The position numbers and the translations under genes were made by a program. Below the pieces are notes generated by a model. That model saw only the letters and a program-made list of their open reading frames with translations. It was not told the DNA's origin and did not search any database. From Acidobacteriota bacterium (GTDB lineage: Bacteria > Acidobacteriota > Terriglobia > Bryobacterales > Bryobacteraceae), in assembly GCA_016871135.1 (NCBI GenBank), contig VFZQ01000116.1:1-10386 (forward strand): a DNA stretch of 10,386 bases. Direction: 5' to 3'. Shown piece by piece: positions 1 through 6,569 of this stretch. Position 1 is the stretch's first letter, and each line of letters opens with the position of its first letter.

Positions 1-153
1 GAGTCGGAGTTGAAGAAAGCGCGAGGGATGTTCGAGGCGCTGAGCAAGCAGGGGCAGCTTGCGGGCGAGGACCGCGGGGCGGTCAGCGGGATCGACGCGC
101 AGCTCGAAGCGTGCCGAAAGGCGGTGGAGGCATCCGGCTCCATGAAGTTATAG
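1..153 (+). CDS. 3' end of an unidentified gene (partial, 50 codons visible)
   Basis: Frame 1 is open from the left edge and ends at a TAG at 151-153. The visible 50 residues are rich in Glu, Lys, Ala and Leu (beginning ESELKKARGMFEAL and ending ASGSMKL). They read as one or two amphipathic helices joined by a short GQLAGEDRG-type turn. Codon use is GC-rich at third positions, like the neighbours. The gene converges on the long Hsp70 gene, with only 8 bases between the two stop codons. The fragment is too short to assign a family. A helical tail next to a chaperone cluster could be a chaperone lid or a coiled-coil protein, but nothing seen here proves that. Confidence 0.65.
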   Translation, partial: ESELKKARGMFEALSKQGQLAGEDRGAVSGIDAQLEACRKAVEASGSMKL

Positions 154-161
154 AACGCGAG

Positions 162-2777
162 TTACTCCCGAGGGGCTTCGGAGAGCACCAATCCGCCAGG
201 CAACTCCTCGCCGAAGACGCGGTCCATGTCGCCTTGGGACTCGCCGTTGATGAGCGCGACTAAGTCGTCGTCGCCAGCTAGGCGCGCGGTGACCAGATTG
301 ATTGTCTGCGGAGAGACGTCGAGAGTTACATTTCCCGTCTTCTGACAGAGGCGCGCGAGTGTTTCGCCGGCGTTCGGAGCTTTCAGAAGATTTTCAGCCC
401 AGCGGCCGGCCGTGGAGGCGGGGAGCACTTGGTTAATCGGCGCGTAGAATAACTTGCGCGCGCCGAGGCGTGCGATGCACCATAACTCGGAGGCGCCGCC
501 GTCGCCGGATTTCACGCGCTTGACGAGGGCGTCACCTAACTCAGTACGCGTGCCCGCGGGGAGTAACTCGAGGCTTGACGACGTCCGCCACATTTCGCGG
601 TGGAGGCCCGAATTGATGCGCTGCGGTTTCTTATTGCCCTTGGGCAGAAGATACTGCGCGACACGCTGGTAGACGTCGGCCTGCTGGTTACGATTTAGCC
701 CGCCGGCGACGCGGCCCCAGAAGATATACCATTCGATCTCGCACTGCACCTGATTACCGAAAGTCAGGCCGCCGGCGTAGATCCTTCTGGACTGTTCGAT
801 GCGAAGGTCGTCGCCTGGATAACCGAAACCGGGCCGGAGACATAACCCGCAGAGATTCAGCCAGCGGGCCTCGTGCGCCGCGGACTTCTTGCGGCCTTCG
901 GCGTGTTCGAGGAACTTGTCGGCCAACGTGCGAATCAAATCCAGCGGCCAGCTTAGCCGGCCGAGTCCGAGCGCCTGTTCCAACTGGGCGGGCAGCTCTT
1001 CGGGGGCTTTTGTCCCGCTGGGAGCAAATGTCGCGGCGACGAGATCGACCGCTTTGGCGCGGGCCTCGTCGCTGATGACGGCGGCGGCGCGTCTCACTGT
1101 GGCGGCCTTTTGTTTGCGCAGTTCGAACTGCAGCCGCCAGCGGTTGTCGCTGATCTTCGAGTCGCAGTAGATTTCGATGGTGCCGACGGCGGTGAGCGTG
1201 GCGCCTAACTTCACCGGTACCAGGCGCTCGCCTTGCGGCTTGCCGAAACGGATGAGCGCGTTGAGCGGGGCGTGGGCGTGGAGGTCGTCGTCTTTCGAGA
1301 AAGTAACCACATCGCCGAGTTTGTCTTCCGTGCGGGTTAGGCTGCTATACAGGCGGAAACTTACCGGTTTGTTGGCGACTAACTGCAAGCCTTCTAAGTC
1401 GAGACTAACCGACGAGCCTTCCTCGGCGCCGCGCGGGGCGAGGCAGACGGTCTTGATCGCTTCGCCTTCCTGATCGACGCCGATAAAGTAGGCCCGCGGC
1501 AGTCCACCGCGAACTAACACGCCGCTACCTGTCGTCTTTGCGTAAGAATAATAAGCCGAACCCACGGCGACGGCGAGATCGAGATCGCGATTCTCGAGAA
1601 TAATCGGCCGCTTGCCGAACCAGCTTTCGAGAACATCGGCGACGCGCTGGCGGAGAATATCGGGGATGAAAAAGCCGCCGTTGAAGAGGATCGCGTCGGG
1701 CACGGCATCTCCGGCGCCGGCGAGAAAGGCGGCCAGATGCTTGGTGACGGCGGGGTCGGAGACGTAGGGAAGGCCGAGTTCGCGGAAGACCGAGCGCTTG
1801 TCGTCATTGGGGCGATCGGTGAGCGCACACTTCGGCAGGAAGCCGTCGAGGGCGAGTTCCAGCGCCTCGGCGCGGAGAATCTCGGTGCGCAGCGAACCGC
1901 CGATCAACGACGAACCCGCGCCGAGCACGGTAATTTCGACCTTGTCGACCGCCGGGTTATTCAACATGCGCTCTTTGGCCGATGCGCACTGGCGGCGGAG
2001 AGCGCTGCGTTGGCGCAGGCTGAGCTGTTTTCCTAACTTGGCCTCGACTAACCAGCCGAGAGTAAGATCCAAGTTATCGCCGCCGAGGAGTAAGTGCTTG
2101 CCGACGGCGGTGCGTGTAAATTCGACGACGTCTTCCTTGCGACTTACCTTGATGAGTGTAAAATCGCTGGTGCCGCCACCGACGTCGCAGATCAGAACGG
2201 TCTGGCCGTCGAACAGTTGCTTGCGGGATTCGGCAAGGTGATTGGCGATCCAGCTATAAAATGCCGCGGCGGGCTCCTCCAGCAGCGTGAGATCTTCAAA
2301 GCCTGCCTGTTTGGCGGCGGCGACGGTGAGTTCGCGGGCTTCTTCGTCGAAAGACGCGGGCACGGTGAGGACGATGTCCTGCTGAGCGAGAGGCGCTTCC
2401 GGGTGGGCGGCGTCCCAGGCCTTACGCATGTGCTCGAGATAGGCCGCGCTGACATCGACGGGGCTTAACTCGCGGGCCGTTTCCTGGGTATCCCAGGGGA
2501 GAATTTTGGCGGTACGATCGACGTCGGAGTTCGACAGCCAGCTCTTGGCGGAGTGCACGCAGCGGGTGGGTGTGAGCGCTCCTTGTTCGCGGGCGAACGC
2601 GCCGACGTAGGTTTGATCGCCGAGATACAAAAACGACGGCAGCGTGCGAAGTTTTTCTTCGCGGCCGGCTGCGACGAATTGAGGTATTTGGAAAACGTGA
2701 ATGGAGAGATCGTCGTCGGACGGGTCCATCCACGCGACGGCCGAGTTGGTTGTGCCTAAGTCAATCCCTATCTTCAT
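162..2777 (-). CDS. Long Hsp70-family protein (871 aa) with extra helical C-terminal region
   Basis: Hsp70-like ATPase, presumably cytoplasmic because no signal peptide is seen. I place the start at the ATG at 2777, which puts the family signature GIDLGTTNSAVA at residues 4-15; the open frame reaches 2840 but adds only non-family sequence. Visible parts: phosphate-1 loop 4-15, SAKSWL with the likely catalytic Lys79 (76-81), VLTVPASFD 136-144, LLEEPAAAFYSW 165-176, phosphate-2 loop DVGGGTSDF 198-206, and adenosine motif ILFNGGFF 363-370. A basic linker VLVRGGLPR (420-428) follows where DnaK has a hydrophobic one, then a beta-type substrate-domain-like region to about 555. Residues 560-871 are an additional, mostly helical, Trp-containing region; from memory this resembles the DUF3731 region found in some bacterial Hsp70s. 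The start overlaps the previous stop as ATGA, so translation is probably coupled. Leu codon TTA is unusually frequent (at least 15). Client and cochaperones are unknown. Confidence 0.95.
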   Translation of the reverse strand: MKIGIDLGTTNSAVAWMDPSDDDLSIHVFQIPQFVAAGREEKLRTLPSFLYLGDQTYVGAFAREQGALTPTRCVHSAKSWLSNSDVDRTAKILPWDTQETARELSPVDVSAAYLEHMRKAWDAAHPEAPLAQQDIVLTVPASFDEEARELTVAAAKQAGFEDLTLLEEPAAAFYSWIANHLAESRKQLFDGQTVLICDVGGGTSDFTLIKVSRKEDVVEFTRTAVGKHLLLGGDNLDLTLGWLVEAKLGKQLSLRQRSALRRQCASAKERMLNNPAVDKVEITVLGAGSSLIGGSLRTEILRAEALELALDGFLPKCALTDRPNDDKRSVFRELGLPYVSDPAVTKHLAAFLAGAGDAVPDAILFNGGFFIPDILRQRVADVLESWFGKRPIILENRDLDLAVAVGSAYYSYAKTTGSGVLVRGGLPRAYFIGVDQEGEAIKTVCLAPRGAEEGSSVSLDLEGLQLVANKPVSFRLYSSLTRTEDKLGDVVTFSKDDDLHAHAPLNALIRFGKPQGERLVPVKLGATLTAVGTIEIYCDSKISDNRWRLQFELRKQKAATVRRAAAVISDEARAKAVDLVAATFAPSGTKAPEELPAQLEQALGLGRLSWPLDLIRTLADKFLEHAEGRKKSAAHEARWLNLCGLCLRPGFGYPGDDLRIEQSRRIYAGGLTFGNQVQCEIEWYIFWGRVAGGLNRNQQADVYQRVAQYLLPKGNKKPQRINSGLHREMWRTSSSLELLPAGTRTELGDALVKRVKSGDGGASELWCIARLGARKLFYAPINQVLPASTAGRWAENLLKAPNAGETLARLCQKTGNVTLDVSPQTINLVTARLAGDDDLVALINGESQGDMDRVFGEELPGGLVLSEAPRE

Positions 2778-4438
2778 TTCTTCTGCTCGCGAACGTTGAA
2801 TTCGAGTTTCCAGCGCTGCTGGTTGGGGCCCGCGCACCAAAGCTGGAGCACGCCGGTTTCAGTTACCTCGGCTTCCAAGGTCACGCGCGCGACGGAGTCT
2901 TCGGCGGCTGGCAAGGAGACTTCGACCGGGGCCAGTTCTTCGACGCCGTCGGGAATGGGGTCGAGAATGTCGCCGGGTTTGTCGTCATGGCGGGAGACGC
3001 TGGAATAAAAACGAAATTCGGCGGGCTCGCCGGTCAGCAGTCCGAATTCGTTGCGCGGCAGCGTCACTTTCGAACCTTCTTCGAGGCCGAATGGAACAAC
3101 GGCGAGCGCTTTCATCGGGGCGGGGAAACCGGGAACGGCCGGCATCGACGATTCGATGCCGATGTAATAAGTACGCGGCACGCCGCCGCGGATGCGCACG
3201 CCTTTGCCCTGGCGGGCAAGTCCGTAATAGGCCGCGCCGCGGGCGACGGCGTGCATCAGGTCCTCGCCAGTGAGCACTTCGACGGGCTTCGGAAGCCAGC
3301 TATTGAGCGTTTCGAGGAGGCGATCGCGGACGAGTCCGGAGTGCAGGACGCCACCGTTGAAGAGGACGTGGGTTGGCGCGCCGGCTTGGCGGACGAATGC
3401 AGCCAGATGAGCGGTGATGCGCGCGTCGGAGGCGTAAGGGAGGCCGATTTCCTGCAGCGCGGCGCGGCGGGCCTTTACCGGGGCTTCGTCCTTGCCGACA
3501 AGGGGCAGGAATCCATCGAGGAGAACGCTCTCGAGCGTCTCTCGTTTCAGAGTGGCCTTGATTGTTCCGCCGATCAGGCCCGTACCCCGGCCCAAGATTG
3601 TGACGGGTTCTTCCTTTTGCTTCGCGCCTTCGGCGAGTAACTTTTCCTTCGCGGCGCGGCAGCGCTGCCACAACATGTGGAGTTGTAGCGCGTCGAGCTT
3701 CGGCAGACCTTGTTCAACCGTGCGCGCAAGCGCTAAGTCGATGTTATCGCCGCCGAGTAAGATGTGTTCTCCGACGGCCACGCGCTCGAGTGTCAATTCC
3801 CCGCCCGACTCGCCGACGGCGATAAGCGTGAAGTCCGTCGTGCCGCCGCCGATGTCGATGACGAGAATTCGATCGCCGGCGCCGACGCGCTCGCGCCAAT
3901 CCGCGTGGCGTTCGATCCAGGCATAGAAGGCGGCCTGCGGTTCTTCGAGCAGGATAGCGTTGGCGATTCCGGCGCGTTTCGCGGCTTCTTCGGTCAGCGC
4001 GCGCGCGCCAGCGTCGAAAGACGCGGGCACCGTGATCAGCACTTGCTCGGCGCCGTCGTAGGCGTGCGTGAGATGCGCGAGATAGGCGGCCGACGCATCG
4101 AGCGGCGAAATCTCCGGTGCCGTCAGCGGGAGGATCGGCGCGCTGCGGTCGACGCCGCTATGCGAGAGCCAGCTCTTGGCTGAGTGCACCAGGCGCGCGG
4201 CATTTTCGATGCCACGGCGTTTGGCGAACTCGCCGAGGATCCACTTGGGCTTTTCGTCCCACGGCAACGCGAGCGCGCCCTCCGGAAATTCCTTGGCGCC
4301 GGGGATGTAGAGCGACGAAGGGAAGAGCGTTTCGGCGCGCAGTTCACCGGGGCCGATGAGTTGCGGAACAGGGACGATTTCGCCCGCGCGCGCGACGGCG
4401 CAGTTGGTCGTGCCGAGGTCGATCCCAATTACTGCCAC
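2774..4438 (-). CDS. Compact Hsp70-family protein (554 aa), GTG start
   Basis: Hsp70-like ATPase, cytoplasmic by absence of a signal. The frame begins at a GTG at 4438, giving MAVIGIDLGTTNCAVA, so the phosphate-1 loop sits at residues 4-15 with no room for an alternative start. Other motifs: SAKSWL with likely catalytic Lys88 (86-91), VLITVPASFD 133-142, LLEEPQAAFYAW 163-174, phosphate-2 loop DIGGGTTDF 195-203, adenosine motif VLFNGGVLHSGLV 358-370, and ARGAAYYG 399-406. The linker is VRIRGGVPR (414-422), unlike DnaK VLLLDV. Residues 430-554 form a short beta-type substrate-domain-like region, and the helical lid of DnaK is missing. It lies 3 bases after the DUF2760 stop and overlaps the long Hsp70 by 4 bases. 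The two Hsp70s share stretches such as VHSAKSWLS and VDR-A-ILP and so look like diverged tandem paralogues. It is not DnaK or HscA by length and linker; a YegD/HscC-like branch is the nearest comparison I can make. Confidence 0.95.
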   Translation of the reverse strand: MAVIGIDLGTTNCAVARAGEIVPVPQLIGPGELRAETLFPSSLYIPGAKEFPEGALALPWDEKPKWILGEFAKRRGIENAARLVHSAKSWLSHSGVDRSAPILPLTAPEISPLDASAAYLAHLTHAYDGAEQVLITVPASFDAGARALTEEAAKRAGIANAILLEEPQAAFYAWIERHADWRERVGAGDRILVIDIGGGTTDFTLIAVGESGGELTLERVAVGEHILLGGDNIDLALARTVEQGLPKLDALQLHMLWQRCRAAKEKLLAEGAKQKEEPVTILGRGTGLIGGTIKATLKRETLESVLLDGFLPLVGKDEAPVKARRAALQEIGLPYASDARITAHLAAFVRQAGAPTHVLFNGGVLHSGLVRDRLLETLNSWLPKPVEVLTGEDLMHAVARGAAYYGLARQGKGVRIRGGVPRTYYIGIESSMPAVPGFPAPMKALAVVPFGLEEGSKVTLPRNEFGLLTGEPAEFRFYSSVSRHDDKPGDILDPIPDGVEELAPVEVSLPAAEDSVARVTLEAEVTETGVLQLWCAGPNQQRWKLEFNVREQKK

Positions 4439-4441
4439 TGG

Positions 4442-4981
4442 CTACTCAACTTCAATTTCGGCCGGGGCGATGATGGTGAGATTCACCGATTGATTGACCT
4501 TGGGCAGATCGACGTTGGACGCCTTCCAGCCTTTGTGGCGCAGCAGTCCGCCGGGAGCGCGGCCTTCGGCGGGGACATTGCCGATGAACTTGAGGCCCTG
4601 TTTGGCGTCGGCGCCGGCGGCTTCGGCCTTTGAGTACGTGCCTTCGACGCCGTCGATGATCGGGTTGAGCGTGACGCAGCGTTTGAGTGCCGCGCCGCAT
4701 TGTTCGTGCATGGTGCGGACGGCCGCGCCGACTTGATCGTCGGAGTAGGCGGCGATGTCTTCCATCAGGAAGTCGACGAGGCGGGCGTCGCGTTGGAGGA
4801 TGCCGAGGAGCTGCATCGCGCCGTCGGCGTGTTTGATCTCGGGCGCCTTGGGCGCGGCGGGTTTTTGCGTTTCGACCGCTTTCGCTTTTGTGTAGCCATA
4901 GGCCTGCGCGACCTCGGCGGGCAATTCGCCGCCGAAGAGGATGCCGAAGAAACTGCTGAATGCGTTACCGATGCGGGACAA
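4442..4981 (-). CDS. DUF2760 domain protein (179 aa), first gene of the Hsp70 cluster
   Basis: Recognised by recall of the DUF2760 family pattern: MQLLGILQRDARLVDFLMEDI (56-76), the SDDQVGAAVR region (80-89), Cys95 and Cys102 flanking a helix, a LRHKGW motif (147-152) and the terminal IIAPAEIEVE (170-179). The function of this family is not known; in other bacteria it is often encoded beside Hsp70 genes, and that context is repeated here. The N-terminal 20 residues (FSSFFGILFGG) are hydrophobic and could touch a membrane. A Lys/Pro/Ala linker (about 32-52) separates them from the core. The start is a TTG at 4981, supported by GGAG at 4990-4993 with 8 bases of spacing; the next Met is residue 56, inside the domain. 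The stop is TAG, 3 bases before the GTG of the compact Hsp70. An accessory factor of the Hsp70 pair is a reasonable inference. Confidence 0.85.
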   Translation of the reverse strand: MSRIGNAFSSFFGILFGGELPAEVAQAYGYTKAKAVETQKPAAPKAPEIKHADGAMQLLGILQRDARLVDFLMEDIAAYSDDQVGAAVRTMHEQCGAALKRCVTLNPIIDGVEGTYSKAEAAGADAKQGLKFIGNVPAEGRAPGGLLRHKGWKASNVDLPKVNQSVNLTIIAPAEIEVE

Positions 4982-4989
4982 GTGAGGGA

Positions 4990-4993
4990 CTCC
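4990..4993 (-). promoter_or_regulatory. Ribosome binding site supporting the TTG start of the DUF2760 gene
   Basis: The minus strand reads GGAG eight bases before the TTG at 4981. This is the best Shine-Dalgarno match in the leader and the main reason for accepting a TTG start. Confidence 0.6.
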
Positions 4994-5002
4994 GAACCTA
5001 CT

Positions 5003-5011
5003 AGGATAGCA
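5003..5011 (-). promoter_or_regulatory. Candidate extended -10 promoter for the DUF2760-Hsp70-Hsp70 operon
   Basis: The minus strand reads TGC TATCCT, a full TGn extended -10 with a four-of-six -10 hexamer match. It lies in the 41-base gap between the propeller stop and the TTG start. Transcription would begin near 4996, leaving a leader of about 15 bases that still holds the GGAG. At a 17-base spacer the -35 position (5026-5031) reads TTCAAG, only a three-of-six match. This is inference from motif and position only; read-through from the propeller gene is equally possible. Confidence 0.35.
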
Positions 5012-5022
5012 ACCGTGCTCAC

Positions 5023-6399
5023 TTACTTGAAGGCATAAAGCGCGGTGGCGGTGCGCAGGTACATCACGCCGTCGGCGACGGCGGGTGTGGCGTAGATCGG
5101 TTCGTCGAAGTCGACGACCGATTCAGTCTCCCACTGCGCGCCGGGTTTGATCACGGCGCCTTTGCCTTTTTCGCTGAAGAGAAAAATTCGCCCGCCGGCA
5201 GCGATGGGCGAGGCGTAGTAGGCATCGATGGCGCCTTGTACGCGGGCGGTTTTGAAAATCTCGCCGGTCTTGGCCGACATCGAAGTGAGAATACCGCCAG
5301 TCTTGATCGTGTACAAGAAGCCGTCGAGCAACAGCGGCGAAGGCACTTCGGGCACCATGCGTTGATGTTTCCAGACCACGTGGGTGTCGGTGATATCGCC
5401 GCGGGCGTTACCGGGTTTGACCGCAATGGTGACGTTGTTGGCTTCGCGGCGGGCGCGGTAGAAGCCCCATTCGCGGCGGTCGAGCCCGCCGTCTTTGTCG
5501 AGATCAATGGCGGTCCAACTGCCGCCGTGTTTCCAGGGTTCGGGGAGTTCGGCGTTTTGCAGTTTGCCGTCTTTGTTGGCGTCGGCCTGTTTGGCGGCTT
5601 CGTCGAAACTGGGAATCGGCTTGGCTTGGCCGGGATCGGCGCCGGGCGCCCAGCCGGTGGCGTAGATGGTGTCGCCATCGACTACGGCAGTGGCTTTGAT
5701 CTGCCAAGACAGGCCGCGCACCGACCACAACTCGCTGCCGTCCTTGAGGGCGTAGGAGGCCAATAGATAGGACCCGGGCACGATGATCTGATTGTTGAAC
5801 AACGTTGCCGTCGCGAAGCCGTGAACGACGGCGGGGCGAACGGTGCGCCATTCGATCTTGCCGGTGTTCTTGTTGACGGCCATCACGAAAGACTCGCTGT
5901 CCTGATCGCAGACGAGGATGATCTTGTCGCCGGCGAGAATCGGCGATGCCGCCATGCCGTGCAGGTTGATGAACGGGCCGAGGGGCAGGCGCCAGCGTTC
6001 GTTGCCGTCGGGGCCGTAGGAGACGAGGCCGAATTCGGCGAAGAAGCTGTAGACGTTGCGGCCGTCGGTGACGGGGGTCGGGCTGGCGGCGTTGTTTAGC
6101 TTGTGGCGTGCGTCGGCGCGCTGCGACCGGACGGCGCGGCGCCAGGCGATTCGACCGGTGGCGCGGTCGATCTTCAACGTCAGCAGTTCGTTGGAGGAGG
6201 AGGCGGTGAGGAAGATGGCGTCGTTGGTGAGTACGGGGGAAGAGTTGCCGGGCGGGAGATCGATGCGCCAGGCGACGTTCTTGGCTGGGCCGATTTCGAC
6301 GGGCGCGGTGCCGGCGGATTGGCCGGAAGCGTTGGGGCCGCGGAAGCTGGGCCAGTCGGCGGCGGTGGCGGCGAGGGCGAACAGGAAAGAGACTCGCAT
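5023..6399 (-). CDS. Secreted PQQ-like beta-propeller protein with two EF-hand loops (458 aa)
   Basis: The start chosen is the ATG at 6399, because it opens a short signal peptide (MRVSFLFALAATAA, cleavage probably before DWPSF); the open frame reaches a GTG at 6420. The mature protein opens with WPSFRGPNASG, typical of secreted PQQ-binding-like/BamB-like propellers. It then runs through repeated blade elements: TGRIAWRR, GNERWRLPLG, TGKIEWRT, DGSELWSV, TGEIFKTA, each followed by an ASP-or-TP-V-DG-type strand. At 273-284 and 299-310 it carries two textbook EF-hand loops, DANKDGKLQNAE and DLDKDGGLDRRE, inserted between blades. No catalytic residues of a quinoprotein dehydrogenase are evident, so a structural or binding role in the periplasm is likelier than an enzyme; PQQ binding itself is not shown. 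The stop is TAA, 41 bases before the DUF2760 start. The link to the Hsp70 genes may be positional only. Confidence 0.9.
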   Translation of the reverse strand: MRVSFLFALAATAADWPSFRGPNASGQSAGTAPVEIGPAKNVAWRIDLPPGNSSPVLTNDAIFLTASSSNELLTLKIDRATGRIAWRRAVRSQRADARHKLNNAASPTPVTDGRNVYSFFAEFGLVSYGPDGNERWRLPLGPFINLHGMAASPILAGDKIILVCDQDSESFVMAVNKNTGKIEWRTVRPAVVHGFATATLFNNQIIVPGSYLLASYALKDGSELWSVRGLSWQIKATAVVDGDTIYATGWAPGADPGQAKPIPSFDEAAKQADANKDGKLQNAELPEPWKHGGSWTAIDLDKDGGLDRREWGFYRARREANNVTIAVKPGNARGDITDTHVVWKHQRMVPEVPSPLLLDGFLYTIKTGGILTSMSAKTGEIFKTARVQGAIDAYYASPIAAGGRIFLFSEKGKGAVIKPGAQWETESVVDFDEPIYATPAVADGVMYLRTATALYAFK

Positions 6400-6410
6400 A
6401 GAGTCACTCT

Positions 6411-6419
6411 TATATATCA
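6411..6419 (-). promoter_or_regulatory. Candidate extended -10 promoter for the propeller gene
   Basis: The minus strand reads TGA TATATA just upstream of the ATG at 6399. It is the most AT-rich patch nearby and overlaps the end of the 50-residue ORF. If used, the transcript would start about 5 bases before the ATG, a near-leaderless message. No convincing -35 is visible at 16-18 bases. An 11-base palindrome, AGAGTGACTCT, lies between this box and the start codon. Confidence 0.3.
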
Positions 6420-6569
6420 CCTTCCACGGACGGCATCGATGTAGTCGTCGACGGATTCGAATCCGAGATCGCGGAAGCGCTCGTTGCAGTAACCGGCCCA
6501 GCGCTCCAGGGTCAGACTTTCAGCGTGGGGTTCGGTCGCTGGCTGACGTTCTTGATCAAACTCCGACAT
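6417..6569 (-). CDS. Small acidic protein, 50 aa, overlapping the HEPN gene
   Basis: An ATG at 6569 opens a frame that ends at TGA (6417-6419). The product begins MSEFDQERQPATEPHAE and ends DDYIDAVRGR. The composition is protein-like: an acidic, disordered-looking N-terminus, then LERWAGYCNERFRDLGFES, which should form a helix with aromatic residues, then a short acidic helix. Third codon positions are GC-rich (for example CTG, GAG, CGC, TAC, GTC). Its ATG lies inside the last codons of the HEPN gene (14-base overlap) and its stop is 17 bases before the propeller ATG, which is the spacing expected in an operon. No strong ribosome binding site is seen, so coupling to the HEPN gene would be needed. 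The family is not recognised; a partner of the HEPN protein is possible but unproven. Confidence 0.45.
   Translation of the reverse strand: MSEFDQERQPATEPHAESLTLERWAGYCNERFRDLGFESVDDYIDAVRGR

Noticed and set aside
165..183. Imperfect hairpin (CTCCCGAG with CTTCGGAG) near the convergent stops, considered as a shared terminator
   Set aside because: It lies inside the last codons of the long Hsp70, has a bulge and is not followed by a T-run on either strand.
2778..2840. Upstream extension of the long Hsp70 to 2840
   Set aside because: It would add 21 non-family residues before GIDLGTT and overlap the preceding Hsp70 extensively; the ATG at 2777 forms the standard ATGA junction.
2750..3640. 296-codon plus-strand frame antisense to the compact Hsp70
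   Set aside because: It has the same codon-register shadow effect. It ends exactly at a TTA codon of the Hsp70 gene and has no protein-like features.
6556..6569. HEPN gene plus small ORF as a classical HEPN-MNT toxin-antitoxin pair
   Set aside because: The 50-residue product has no nucleotidyltransferase GSxxxxxxxD motif and is far too short for an MNT protein.
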